From an uncultured Lachnospiraceae bacterium (GTDB lineage Bacteria > Bacillota > Clostridia > Lachnospirales > Lachnospiraceae), in assembly GCA_910578175.1 (NCBI GenBank), contig CAJTPF010000004.1:78090-142089 (forward strand): a DNA stretch of 64,000 nucleotides, in the 5' to 3' direction. The translations under genes and the position numbers were made by a program. Positions 49,659-58,958 of the stretch are shown piece by piece (the stretch's first letter is position 1; every line of letters starts with the position of its first letter). The notes beneath the pieces are model-generated. The model was not told the origin of the DNA, searched no databases, and saw nothing but the letters and a program-made list of their open reading frames with translations.

Positions 49659-52061
49659 CTATTCTTCAACAAGATACATCTTATTATTGAATAATACATG
49701 AGGACCGTTTCTATCCTCCACGGTAATCGTCAGCCATACGGATTCCGCTTCCTTATCTACCAGTTCGCTGATATTTTCCCCTGTCCAGCCGTTCAGTTTA
49801 TTGGTACTGAGCGATACCTCCTGGGTAATGGTTCTTCCGTCACTACAATGGGTCACCATGCTGGCAGATAAAATTCCTTCCGTAATCTCTTGTGTATTTC
49901 CGTCCTCATCCACATATTTCCGGTCTAAATCACTGTAATTTACGGAAATTCTTGCATACCTCTTCTTTTCAGCGGTTGTCGGCTCCGGAGTGGTAGGTTC
50001 TGGCGTGGTAGGTTCCGGCGTTGGTTCCGGTGTGGTTGATTCCGGTTCTTTTCCAAGACTGACAATGTAATCAATGGAACTTCCTTTTTCCACAGTGGTT
50101 CCATCGGTAACGGTTGACCGTATGATGGAATTCTTTGGTATGGTATCATGATATTGTTCGTCCTGTTTTCGTCCCAGTTTCAGTCCTGCCTTTTCCAGTT
50201 CCTCTTTTGCCTTTTCAACAGACATACCGGCGATGGACGGTACCTTTGGATTCGGTTCGACTCCTTTGCTGATCCATATATTGACCGTTGCTCCCTCCGG
50301 AAGCTTGCTGTCAGCCGGAACATCCTGTCTGGTTACAAGACCGGCTGCTATGGTATCATGATACTCCTCATGTACCTGGCCCAGTTTTAACTTCTGCATT
50401 TCAAGCTTGGCTTTTGCGCCGTCTTTTGTTTCTCCTGCCAGATTTGGTACGGTGGTATCCGTGGAATCCGCTCCGGAACTAATATAAACAGTAATGGAAT
50501 CACCATATTTTACCTGCTGGGGTGCTTTCGGACTGGTTTCAATAACTGTATCCAGCGGTGCGACAGCATCCGGCTTATACTCAAATTCCGGATTTAATCC
50601 GTATTCATCTTTTAAAATCGTTCTTGCCTCTTCCTTATTCTTTCCGACTATATCCGGTACATCAAATTCCTTTGCACCGTCGCTGACCGTAAGTATAATG
50701 GTAGTATGCTTCTCAACTATGGTGCCTTCTTCCACGGAAGAACTGATCACAAATCCTTTCTCTATGGTATTGTGATAATCGGTTTCGATCCGATAACCCA
50801 GATCCTCTTTTTTCAGAAGGGCAATGGCATCATCCTCTGCAACACCTACTACCTTTGGTACTCTGGAATGTTTGGCATCCAGCGTGGTCTCATCCTCAGC
50901 TGTGGTGGTCTTTTTTTCCGCAGGATTTGACGGACTGCATCCATCTCCCACAATATTAGTCAGAATAAAGAACATGGCTATTACGATTATCACTGCCGTT
51001 ACGATTCCGCCGATGGCAATGATCTTATCCAGCTTCGGATTCTCCTCATCCGTCTCCAGATCGTCCTCAATCTCTTCCTCATCTTCCAGTTCCATCACAT
51101 GATTGTCTTTTCCGATGACCGGAATATCCAGTTCCGGTTTTTCAAACCCGGATTCATGGCGGATCTGGGATATCTCATCATCCGAAATCATTACCGTGGC
51201 GGCGCCTTCATCCACCGAAACGATCTGGACAAAGTCTTCGTCCGGTGTGATCAGCGACTTCTTCAGATCGGCAATCAGGGAAGATACCTTCAGATATCTC
51301 CGGTCCGGTTTCTTCTGTGTACATTTTAAAATAATCTTTTCCACACTGACCGGAAGATCCGGAACCAGACGCTTCGGACTCGGAATATCATTCTGTACAT
51401 GCTGCAGCGCAATGGCAACCGTGGAATCACCTTCAAACGGTACCTTTCCCGTCAGCATTTCATACAGGGTAACCCCAAGAGAATAGATATCACTTTTTTC
51501 GTCTATAAAACCACCCTTTGCCTGTTCCGGTGAAATATAATGTACGGAACCCATGGCGTTAGAACTGATGGTATTCGTGGATGCGGCTCTGGCAATACCG
51601 AAATCCGTTACTTTTACTTTCCCTTCTTTGGAAATAATAATATTCTGTGGCTTGATATCCCTGTGTATAATATGATTATTGTGGGCAGCTTCGATTCCCT
51701 GTGCAACCTGGATACAGATACTTACTGCTTCCTTTACCGGAAGCTGTCCCTTTTTGTCAATATATTTCTTTAATGTGATTCCTTCGATCAGTTCCATTAC
51801 TATGTAATGCAGTCCGTTATCTTCACCGACATCATATACATTTACAATATTGGGATGGGACAGTCCTGCTGCAGACTGTGCTTCAATTTTAAATTTGGAA
51901 ACAAAATTTTTGTCCTCACTGAATTCCTGTTTTAATACTTTAATAGCAACATAGCGATTCAGTTTATGACATAATGCCTTATAAACATCAGACATTCCGC
52001 CTGAACCCACTTTGTCAATGATCTCATAACGATCACTGATGAACATACCTTTTCTTAACAT
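49659..52061 (-). CDS. prkC: PASTA-domain Ser/Thr protein kinase (PrkC/Stk1 type)
   Basis: 800 residues. The kinase domain (about 12-270) shows the glycine loop VGSGGMSDVYKA, Lys41 in AIKVLK, HRDIKPQN (133-140), DFG (153-155) and a Thr/Ser-rich activation loop. An acidic juxtamembrane stretch precedes the transmembrane helix (about 347-369), then four PASTA repeats (about 400-462, 466-531, 536-600, 606-670) bind muropeptides in relatives. A Pro/Glu/Thr linker of repeated TPEPT units and a ~100-residue beta-type C-terminal domain (KKRYARISVNYS and on) follow; the latter is not typical. It overlaps stp by 7 bp. The pair controls envelope growth and spore germination in Firmicutes. Confidence 0.95.
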   Translation of the reverse strand: MLRKGMFISDRYEIIDKVGSGGMSDVYKALCHKLNRYVAIKVLKQEFSEDKNFVSKFKIEAQSAAGLSHPNIVNVYDVGEDNGLHYIVMELIEGITLKKYIDKKGQLPVKEAVSICIQVAQGIEAAHNNHIIHRDIKPQNIIISKEGKVKVTDFGIARAASTNTISSNAMGSVHYISPEQAKGGFIDEKSDIYSLGVTLYEMLTGKVPFEGDSTVAIALQHVQNDIPSPKRLVPDLPVSVEKIILKCTQKKPDRRYLKVSSLIADLKKSLITPDEDFVQIVSVDEGAATVMISDDEISQIRHESGFEKPELDIPVIGKDNHVMELEDEEEIEDDLETDEENPKLDKIIAIGGIVTAVIIVIAMFFILTNIVGDGCSPSNPAEKKTTTAEDETTLDAKHSRVPKVVGVAEDDAIALLKKEDLGYRIETDYHNTIEKGFVISSSVEEGTIVEKHTTIILTVSDGAKEFDVPDIVGKNKEEARTILKDEYGLNPEFEYKPDAVAPLDTVIETSPKAPQQVKYGDSITVYISSGADSTDTTVPNLAGETKDGAKAKLEMQKLKLGQVHEEYHDTIAAGLVTRQDVPADSKLPEGATVNIWISKGVEPNPKVPSIAGMSVEKAKEELEKAGLKLGRKQDEQYHDTIPKNSIIRSTVTDGTTVEKGSSIDYIVSLGKEPESTTPEPTPEPTTPEPTTPEPTTAEKKRYARISVNYSDLDRKYVDEDGNTQEITEGILSASMVTHCSDGRTITQEVSLSTNKLNGWTGENISELVDKEAESVWLTITVEDRNGPHVLFNNKMYLVEE

Positions 52062-52798
52062 AGATTCACCTCATCATCGTCTGGTTCCACAAGAACCACT
52101 GAAATGTTATCCTTTCCACCGTTTTCGTTAGCTGTATCTATCAGTTTCTGAACGATATCAGATAATTCGGTTCCTTCATTGATAATCAACTTAATATCTT
52201 CATCTTCAATCATATTGGATAATCCGTCAGAACACATTAAAATAATGTCCCCCCTGGAATATTCCGCCTCAAAGAAATCCGGTACAACATCGGCATCCGC
52301 ACCGATTGCTCTGGTAATGATATTTTTTTTCTCATGTGTACGGGCATTTTTCCGGTCAATCTCTCCCAGATTTATCATTTCTTCCACCAGAGAATGATCC
52401 CGTGTAATCTGCTGTATCTCATTATTCACCAGATAGAGACGGCTGTCGCCTACATTTGCAATATAAATGGAACTTCCGATCAGTGTTGCAACTACCAGCG
52501 TTGTTCCCATTCCCTCTCTGTCTATGCTTTCATAAGACTTTTCAATTAACGAAAGATTAGCTGCTTTAATCCCCTCTTCAATGATTGAGATCGGGTTTTC
52601 TTCCTTTGAATTTCTGACAGATTCCAAAAAAGATTCTACTGTATATCTGGAAGCAAAATCTCCCGCCTTATGTCCACCCATTCCATCTGCCACAATGAAA
52701 AGGTTAGGTAAACTCCCTACCGACTGCATAGAACAAAAAACATAATCCTGATTTGTATTTCGTTTAGCGCCTATATCTGTTTTTGCACATGCTTTCAA
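52055..52798 (-). CDS. stp: PP2C-type Ser/Thr protein phosphatase (Stp/PrpC)
   Basis: Dephosphorylates PrkC and its substrates. The 247 residues contain the PPM metal-binding motifs TDIGAKRNTNQDYV, FIVADGMGGHKAGDFAS, VGDSRLYLV, ILMCSDGLSNM and GGKDNISVVLV, so both metal centres are complete. The start codon is TTG at 52798 with AGGAGG 7 nt upstream. It overlaps rlmN by 4 bp at its start and prkC by 7 bp at its end, so the three are translationally coupled. Confidence 0.95.
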   Translation of the reverse strand: MKACAKTDIGAKRNTNQDYVFCSMQSVGSLPNLFIVADGMGGHKAGDFASRYTVESFLESVRNSKEENPISIIEEGIKAANLSLIEKSYESIDREGMGTTLVVATLIGSSIYIANVGDSRLYLVNNEIQQITRDHSLVEEMINLGEIDRKNARTHEKKNIITRAIGADADVVPDFFEAEYSRGDIILMCSDGLSNMIEDEDIKLIINEGTELSDIVQKLIDTANENGGKDNISVVLVEPDDDEVNLC

Positions 52799-53844
52799 GA
52801 TAGTACCTCCTTTTCTGCCTCTTTTTCAAGATAACTTTTTCTTAACTGACCGCAGGCACCCTGTATGTCTGAACCCATTTCCCTTCTTATAGTAACATTA
52901 ATCCCGTTTTTTTCAAGATGATTTTTAAATTTAATGATATTCTGCCGTTCAGATTTCCGGTAATCCCGTTCCTTGATAGGATTCACAGGAATCAGATTTA
53001 CATGACAGTTTCTGCCTTTCAGAAGCGCCGCCAGTTTTTCGGCTTCTTCCGGTGTGTCATTCACTCCTGCTACCAGACTGTATTCAAAAGAAATCCTTCT
53101 TCCCGTCTTTTCAAAAAAATAACTGCATGCTTCCAGGATTTCGGTAATGGTATACCGTTTCGCAACGGGCATAAGCTCTCTTCTGGTCTCATCATCGGCA
53201 GCATGAAGGGATAATGCCAGTGTTATCTGAAGGTTCAAATCTGCCAGCCGGCAGATATTTTCCACAAGCCCGCATGTTGATATTGTAATATTTCTTTGGC
53301 TAATATGCAAGCCATTTTCGTCAGATATTCGTTTTACAAAGGAAATAACATTATCAAAATTATCCAGGGGTTCTCCGCTTCCCATTAATACAATGTTGGA
53401 AACCCGCTCTCCGGAAAGTCTCTGAATCAGATAGATCTCCTCCAGCATTTCGGAAACTTCCAGATTTCTTTCCAGTCCGTCCAGTGTGGAAGCGCAGAAC
53501 CTGCAGCCCATACGGCAGCCCACCTGGGTGGATATGCAGACGGAATTTCCGTGCTTATATTTCATCAGTACACTTTCAATTACATTTCCGTCCTTCAGAC
53601 GAAATAAATATTTGCTTGTACCATCCAGACTGGAGGTCAGCACATCTGCCACCTCAAAAGGAGCGATTTCATAATCCTGTTTCAGTTTTTCCCGAAGACC
53701 CGCAGGAATATTTGTCATCTCATCGATATCCGTTACCAGTTTCTGATGCAGCCAAGAATAAATCTGTGCTGCCCGAAAACTTTTTTCTCCGCCGGAAATC
53801 AGATATGATTTTAATTCCTCCATGCTTAATTCTCTAATATCCAT
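52795..53844 (-). CDS. rlmN: Dual-specificity RNA methyltransferase RlmN
   Basis: Radical SAM enzyme that makes m2A in 23S rRNA position 2503 and in some tRNAs. The 349 residues include the CxxxCxxC cluster motif in GCRMGCRFCAS, GEPLDNFDNV, LALSLHAADDETR and the C-terminal catalytic Cys in DIQGACGQL; the second conserved Cys of the mechanism is thus present. The ATG at 53844 (AAGGTG 7 nt upstream) gives the normal N-terminus MDIRELSMEEL; the frame stays open 55 codons further into rsmB. It overlaps rsmB by 11 bp. Confidence 0.95.
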   Translation of the reverse strand: MDIRELSMEELKSYLISGGEKSFRAAQIYSWLHQKLVTDIDEMTNIPAGLREKLKQDYEIAPFEVADVLTSSLDGTSKYLFRLKDGNVIESVLMKYKHGNSVCISTQVGCRMGCRFCASTLDGLERNLEVSEMLEEIYLIQRLSGERVSNIVLMGSGEPLDNFDNVISFVKRISDENGLHISQRNITISTCGLVENICRLADLNLQITLALSLHAADDETRRELMPVAKRYTITEILEACSYFFEKTGRRISFEYSLVAGVNDTPEEAEKLAALLKGRNCHVNLIPVNPIKERDYRKSERQNIIKFKNHLEKNGINVTIRREMGSDIQGACGQLRKSYLEKEAEKEVLS

Positions 53845-55267
53845 TATTCTGCACCTTTTCCATTTTTCTGAATCTGGAAATAAAAAATCCATCCGTTTCT
53901 GCTGACGGAAAGATCTGCATATAACCGTCAGCCGCTGTAATTCTGTTATTGCCCATACACAACAATTCTTCCGGAAGCATCGGACGGATATCCTCCGGAA
54001 CCAGACCATGTTCCGTGATCAGCCATTGGCGGATTTTGGTATTTTCCCCTGGATTCAGGGTACAGGTACTAAATAACAGTATTCCGCCGTTCCTGATATA
54101 TTTTACAGCATGATTGAGAATTTTTTGTGAAAGTACCGCAAGTTCCGGCAATTGTTCCGGCCGGAGCCGGTATTTGATATCCGGTTTTGCTGCCATGACT
54201 CCCAGACCGGAACATGGTACGTCGGCCATGACCAGATCTGCGGACTCCGCCATACTTTCATCAAAATCCAGCGCATCCCACACCTGGACCTTTATATTTT
54301 GAAATCCCGCCCGTTCTTTATTCTCCCGGATCAGTCTGCATTTTTTTTCCGATATATCTCTGGAAACAACACTTCCGGTACCATGTAATAAATCTGCCAG
54401 ATGCAGTGTTTTTCCTCCCGGAGCCGCACATACGTCCATACAGACATTTCCGGAACAGACACCGGCTGTCTGTCCTGCCAGTATGGAACTGATATTCTGT
54501 ACCTGGATCATTCCCCGACGGAATGCGGAAAGAGAAGCCAGCGTATCATATCCGCGGATGCGCAGCGCATCCCGTGCCAAAAGGGTTCTCTGTACTTCAG
54601 CGCCCTCCTGCAAAAGCAGCTTTTCCGCCTGTTCCAATCCGATTTTGGAAGTATTCACCCGAACCGTAGTCCAGGTATCTTCTGCCGCCTCCTGTATTCC
54701 TTTTAATATATTCCGGGTAATATCCATTCCATAAGAATCCAGAAAATGTTTTACCAGCCATTCCGGCATGGAATACGCAACCGAAAGACCGGAAACCGAA
54801 GTTTCAGATCCACCGTCAGGAATCACTGCCTGTTCCGGAGACCGGAGGATATTCCGCAGAATCCCGTTTACAAACCCGGACAGATTCTGAAATCCCCGTT
54901 TTCTGGTTATTTTAACCGCTTCGTTACAAACTGCGGATTCCGGTACTCCTGACATATATTTTAGCTGATACAGGGACATCCGAAGAAGATTCCGTATCAG
55001 CGGCTTCATTTTATCCACTCTGATCTTGGAATAGCGGTTTAAGATATAATCCAGTGTAACGGCCTTTTCAATGGTTCCCTCTGCCAGTCTGGTTATAAAT
55101 TTCCGGCTGTTTTTTTCCAGATACCCATGATATTCAAAAGTTTTCCGAAGCAGGATATGACTGAATTCTTCCTGTTCCATCACACCCATGATGATATCCA
55201 GAGCAATTTCCCTGTCCGGCTTTCGGTGCTCCCTGCCGCCGGTCTGTTTTTTTTCATTTGCTGCCAT
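53834..55267 (-). CDS. rsmB: 16S rRNA (cytosine967-C5)-methyltransferase
   Basis: 477 residues with an N-terminal NusB-like RNA-binding domain (REIALDIIMGVMEQEEFSHILL ... VTLDYILNRYSK) and a C-terminal RsmB/NOL1 methyltransferase domain. The SAM motif is CMDVCAAPGGKTLHLADL; the two conserved cysteines are in ADVPCSGLGVMAAKPD and FSTCTLNPGEN. It overlaps fmt by 14 bp and rlmN by 11 bp. The order def-fmt-rsmB-rlmN-stp-prkC-rsgA-rpe-thiN matches the Firmicute consensus. Confidence 0.95.
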   Translation of the reverse strand: MAANEKKQTGGREHRKPDREIALDIIMGVMEQEEFSHILLRKTFEYHGYLEKNSRKFITRLAEGTIEKAVTLDYILNRYSKIRVDKMKPLIRNLLRMSLYQLKYMSGVPESAVCNEAVKITRKRGFQNLSGFVNGILRNILRSPEQAVIPDGGSETSVSGLSVAYSMPEWLVKHFLDSYGMDITRNILKGIQEAAEDTWTTVRVNTSKIGLEQAEKLLLQEGAEVQRTLLARDALRIRGYDTLASLSAFRRGMIQVQNISSILAGQTAGVCSGNVCMDVCAAPGGKTLHLADLLHGTGSVVSRDISEKKCRLIRENKERAGFQNIKVQVWDALDFDESMAESADLVMADVPCSGLGVMAAKPDIKYRLRPEQLPELAVLSQKILNHAVKYIRNGGILLFSTCTLNPGENTKIRQWLITEHGLVPEDIRPMLPEELLCMGNNRITAADGYMQIFPSAETDGFFISRFRKMEKVQNNGY

Positions 55268-56195
55268 TTAAAATAATCCCTTTTTCCAGTTGATAACCAC
55301 GGAGAAATGTTGCCGTATCCATCCGTTTCTTGCCTTCTAATTGTAATTCGCGAATGACCAGGGTCCCTTTTCCGGTCTTTACATAAATACAGTCTTTACA
55401 GATGTCTACGATTTCACCGCAGACTCCTTCATATTCTTCTTCCAGAACATCAGATTCCCATAATTTCAATGTTTTACCATTTAAAAACGTATATGCGCTG
55501 GGCCATGGATTTAAACCTCTGATCAGCCGTTCAATACTCTCCGCACTGTTACTGAAATCAATACAGCCCAGTTTCTTATCCAGCATTCCCGCATAACTTG
55601 ATGCTGAATCATCCTGTCTGACCGGAGTGATCTTCCCCCGCTCCAGATTTGCAAGTGTCTGTACGATCAGTTCCGCCCCGGCTTTTTCCAGTTTGTCAAA
55701 CAGACTGCCTCCTGTTTCCTTCCGGTCCAGAATAATCTCGGTTGTTTCCAGAATATCTCCGGTATCCAGCCCCTCATCCATCTGCATGGTAGTAACGCCG
55801 GTCTTTTCTTCCCCGTTGATCACCGCCCATTGAATCGGGGCTGCCCCCCGGTAATGCGGCAACAGGGAAGCGTGGATATTGATACAGCCGTAACGGGGCA
55901 GTGTAAGGATTTCTTTTGGCAATATCTGGCCAAATGCCACCACCACTATAACGTCAGGAGATATTTCCGTCAATATCCGGAAAAACTCTTCATTTTTTTT
56001 CACCCGTTCCGGCTGAAAGATTCTTAAATGATGATTCAGGGCTGCTTCCTTTACCGGCGGATACTGCAGCTCCATCTTTCTGCCCCTGGGTTTGTCCGGC
56101 TGGGTCACCACTGCCGCTATCTCATGGCCGGCTTCCAGCAGTGCGTTTAACGCTCCCACGGAAAAATCCGGAGTTCCCATAAATACAATTTTCAC
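55254..56195 (-). CDS. fmt: Methionyl-tRNA formyltransferase
   Basis: Formylates initiator Met-tRNA with 10-formyl-THF. The 313 residues show IVFMGTPDFSVGALNALLE, the catalytic Asn-His-Asp set in INIHASLLPHYRGAAPIQWAVINGE split around NIHASLLP and MDEGLDTGDIL, and a C-terminal tRNA-binding domain (GRKMELQYPPVKEAAL appears at the substrate loop). The start is GTG at 56195. It is 14 bp after def. Its cofactor comes from the fhs/folD pathway located a few kb upstream in the same operon-like run. Confidence 0.96.
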   Translation of the reverse strand: MKIVFMGTPDFSVGALNALLEAGHEIAAVVTQPDKPRGRKMELQYPPVKEAALNHHLRIFQPERVKKNEEFFRILTEISPDVIVVVAFGQILPKEILTLPRYGCINIHASLLPHYRGAAPIQWAVINGEEKTGVTTMQMDEGLDTGDILETTEIILDRKETGGSLFDKLEKAGAELIVQTLANLERGKITPVRQDDSASSYAGMLDKKLGCIDFSNSAESIERLIRGLNPWPSAYTFLNGKTLKLWESDVLEEEYEGVCGEIVDICKDCIYVKTGKGTLVIRELQLEGKKRMDTATFLRGYQLEKGIILNGSK

Positions 56196-56209
56196 GATCC
56201 GCTCACTCC

Positions 56210-56683
56210 TTACTCTTCGTCCTGTGCCGCCACGTCTTCCAGCTCGCCTTCCACCAGATCTACATATAATTTTCCGTCCAGATGATCACATTCATGACAA
56301 ATGGCTCTTGCAAGAAGACCGGTTCCTTCCAATATAAATTCTTCCATATCCTCATTCAATGCTTTAACTTTGGCATAATCCGGTCTGGTTACGATGCCGA
56401 ATTTTCCGGGTACGCTTAAACAGCCTTCATTCCCCGTCTGTGAACCGGAAGTTTCCAGAATTTCGGGATTGATCAGAATGATAGGGCCTTCGCCTGCATC
56501 AATGGTTACAATGCGTTTTAAAATACCAACCTGGGGCGCTGCCAGACCGACGCCGTCTGCATCATACATGGTTTCCAGCATATCATCCACCAGTTCGCGA
56601 ACTTTTTCCGTTACCTCTTTTACCGGCTTACATCTCTTTTTCAATACCTCATCACCGATTGTTCTTATATTTCTAAGTGCCAT
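56210..56683 (-). CDS. def: Peptide deformylase
   Basis: Removes the N-formyl group from nascent proteins. The 157 residues carry all three motifs: I GVGLAAPQVG, II EGCLSVPG with the metal-binding Cys, III ICHECDHLDG with the HExxH-type His pair, where the sequence reads HECDH, as usual. Type 1 in length. GAGGAG lies 3-5 nt before the ATG. It pairs with fmt, giving the whole formylation cycle next to each other. Confidence 0.97.
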   Translation of the reverse strand: MALRNIRTIGDEVLKKRCKPVKEVTEKVRELVDDMLETMYDADGVGLAAPQVGILKRIVTIDAGEGPIILINPEILETSGSQTGNEGCLSVPGKFGIVTRPDYAKVKALNEDMEEFILEGTGLLARAICHECDHLDGKLYVDLVEGELEDVAAQDEE

Positions 56684-56704
56684 TGTTCTCCTCTTTTCTA
56701 TTTC

Positions 56705-58939
56705 TTAATATCCACTCATGGGATTAAAATCAAATTGTACCGACAGATTTCTGTATTTTTCTGACCGGTTTAAATAAACCTGAAGCCTGTTCTTCACCTG
56801 GATCAGTACATCGTTTTCCTGATGTTTCAAGTATATCACATACCGGTATATATCATTCAGTTTTGACAGTCCTGCCTTGGACGGTCCGATGACCAGCAGT
56901 CCGTTTATCCTGCTTTTTTCTATTCTTCCTGCAAAATCACCAGATGCCTGTTCCGCCAGCATCTCATTTTTATCACTGACCAGAATTGCCGCCATATAAT
57001 ATACCGGCGGATAAGTCATCAGGCTCCTGTAACTGATCTCATTCCGGTAAAAGTTTTCATAATCCTGCTGCAGAGCGGCCCGGATACAGGCGTCCTCCGG
57101 ATTATACGTCTGAATCACCGCTTCTCCCGGCCGTTTTCCCCTGCCGGCTCTGCCAGCAGCCTGGGTCAGAAGCTGAAACGTCCGCTCTCCGGCCATAAAA
57201 TCCGGAGCAAACAGGGATAAATCCGCCGCCAGTACCCCAACCAGCGTAACATAGGGAAAATCATGTCCCTTTACGATCATCTGGGTTCCCACCAGAATAT
57301 CGGCGTTTCTTGTGGCGAATGCCTCCAAGATCTTTTCATGACCGTCCTTTTCCCTGGTAGTATCAAAATCCATTCGCAGGGTAACGGCCTCCGGGAACAT
57401 CTCATTCATCCGTTTTTCCACCTGCTCCGTACCGATTCCGAACCTCCCCAGATATCGGGATGAACATTTTGGACACCCCCCTGGCATATCCATACTGTAT
57501 CCGCAATAATGACACACCAGTGTTTCATTTCTGCCATATCCATACTTATGATGGGTCAAAGAAACATCACAGTGAGGACATTTTACCGGAGTTCCGCAGG
57601 TCCGGCAGGATACAAATCCGGAATATCCTCTGCGGTTAATGAACAGCATGACCTGTTCCTTCTTTTCCAGCCGGTCGGAAATCAGTTCCAGAAGTCTCCG
57701 GCTGAATATTTCCCGGTTTCCTTCCTCCAGTTCTTTCCGCATATCAACCACTTCAACCCCCGGAAGATATTGATGATTGGCCCGCCTGGTCAGCCGGTGA
57801 AGCATATATTCCCCCCGTTCCGTCCTGTAAAAGCTCTGAACGGACGGAGTGGCAGAACCCAGCACCACTGTTGCTCCGGATAATTCCCCCCGCCGGATTG
57901 CAGTTTCCCTGGCATGATATCTGGGAATCTGTTCACTTTTATAGGCCCCCTCATGTTCTTCATCTATAATAATAAATCCCAGATTTCGAAAAGGGGTGAA
58001 CAAAGCCGATCTTGGACCGATCATTACTTTGATCCCACCCCGCTTTGCCCTCTCAAACTGGTCATACCGCTCGCCTGCTGATAACCTGGAATTAATAATG
58101 GATATCTGATCTCCAAACCGACGGTAGAACCGCTTCATCGTCTGGTATGTCAATGCGATCTCAGGAATCAGCAGAATCGTTTCCTTTCCGTTTTCAATGG
58201 CATTCTGTATCAGCTCCATATAAACTTCTGTTTTTCCGCTGCCGGTTATGCCGAAGAGTAAATGGGTCCTGTCCCTGTGATTGAGGATTTCCTCTACTGC
58301 GGTTCTCTGTTCCTGATTCAGAACAATGTTATATTCCGGCTGTTCCCTCATGCGTACCGGATTTCGGAATACCACATCACTGCGGATATCTATGATCTGT
58401 TTTTCTTCCAATGCCCGGATAACGGAACGGGATACTCCCAGTTTCTCCTGAGCCACGGACTGCTCCAATACCTCCTGTTCTAACAGTTCTTCCAGCAGCC
58501 TGGCCCGGGCCGCCGTATTCTTTTTTGTCCGGTATTCCGCCAGATAATGTTGCGCCGTTTCCCGGTCCGCATGAAGGGATATATATTGTTTCTGCACTTC
58601 TTTCACGGATTTCTTAATGGGGATCACGGTCTTTAACGCCTGATTCATGGTAGAACCATATTGCTCCTTCATCCACCATGCCAGTGCAATAAGCTGGGAT
58701 TCAATCTTTAAACTTCCTTTCCGGATGCCGTAAATATATTTGATGCGCTCCGGTTCCAGATCCGCCTGTTCCGTGATATCGATCACATATCCGCTGATTC
58801 TGCGGTTTCCTTTGCCAAAGGGTATCTCTACCCGGGAACCCGCCGTGATTTCATCTTCCAATTCTTCAGGAATGCCATAAACAAAGGGTTTGTCCAGTTT
58901 TTCATGGGAAATATCCACAATTATATTTGCATATTTCAA
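56705..58939 (-). CDS. priA: Primosomal protein N' (replication restart helicase PriA)
   Basis: 3'-5' superfamily 2 helicase that reloads the replisome at stalled forks. The 744-residue form starts at TTG 58939 (KYANIIVDISHEKLDKPF, GAGG 8 nt upstream); an ATG 48 bp earlier would overlap folD. Domains: 3'-end DNA-binding domain, winged helix, helicase core with Walker A LLFGITGSGKTEVYM and DEEH box IIIDEEHEGAYK, a zinc-binding region (CRTCGTPVKCPHCD, CHYCGYSMDMPGGCPKC) with the eight expected cysteines, and motif VI QAAGRAGRGKRPG. Confidence 0.95.
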   Translation of the reverse strand: MKYANIIVDISHEKLDKPFVYGIPEELEDEITAGSRVEIPFGKGNRRISGYVIDITEQADLEPERIKYIYGIRKGSLKIESQLIALAWWMKEQYGSTMNQALKTVIPIKKSVKEVQKQYISLHADRETAQHYLAEYRTKKNTAARARLLEELLEQEVLEQSVAQEKLGVSRSVIRALEEKQIIDIRSDVVFRNPVRMREQPEYNIVLNQEQRTAVEEILNHRDRTHLLFGITGSGKTEVYMELIQNAIENGKETILLIPEIALTYQTMKRFYRRFGDQISIINSRLSAGERYDQFERAKRGGIKVMIGPRSALFTPFRNLGFIIIDEEHEGAYKSEQIPRYHARETAIRRGELSGATVVLGSATPSVQSFYRTERGEYMLHRLTRRANHQYLPGVEVVDMRKELEEGNREIFSRRLLELISDRLEKKEQVMLFINRRGYSGFVSCRTCGTPVKCPHCDVSLTHHKYGYGRNETLVCHYCGYSMDMPGGCPKCSSRYLGRFGIGTEQVEKRMNEMFPEAVTLRMDFDTTREKDGHEKILEAFATRNADILVGTQMIVKGHDFPYVTLVGVLAADLSLFAPDFMAGERTFQLLTQAAGRAGRGKRPGEAVIQTYNPEDACIRAALQQDYENFYRNEISYRSLMTYPPVYYMAAILVSDKNEMLAEQASGDFAGRIEKSRINGLLVIGPSKAGLSKLNDIYRYVIYLKHQENDVLIQVKNRLQVYLNRSEKYRNLSVQFDFNPMSGY

Positions 58940-58958
58940 ACTAAAAACCTCACAGTAA

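Noticed and set aside
49020..49694. 224-codon ORF on the plus strand opposite rsgA
   Set aside because: Antisense to a complete rsgA with all GTPase motifs; no start signal of its own.
49970..50045. Short tandem repeat resembling a CRISPR or minisatellite
   Set aside because: The repeat encodes the TPEPT linker of PrkC; there are no spacers.
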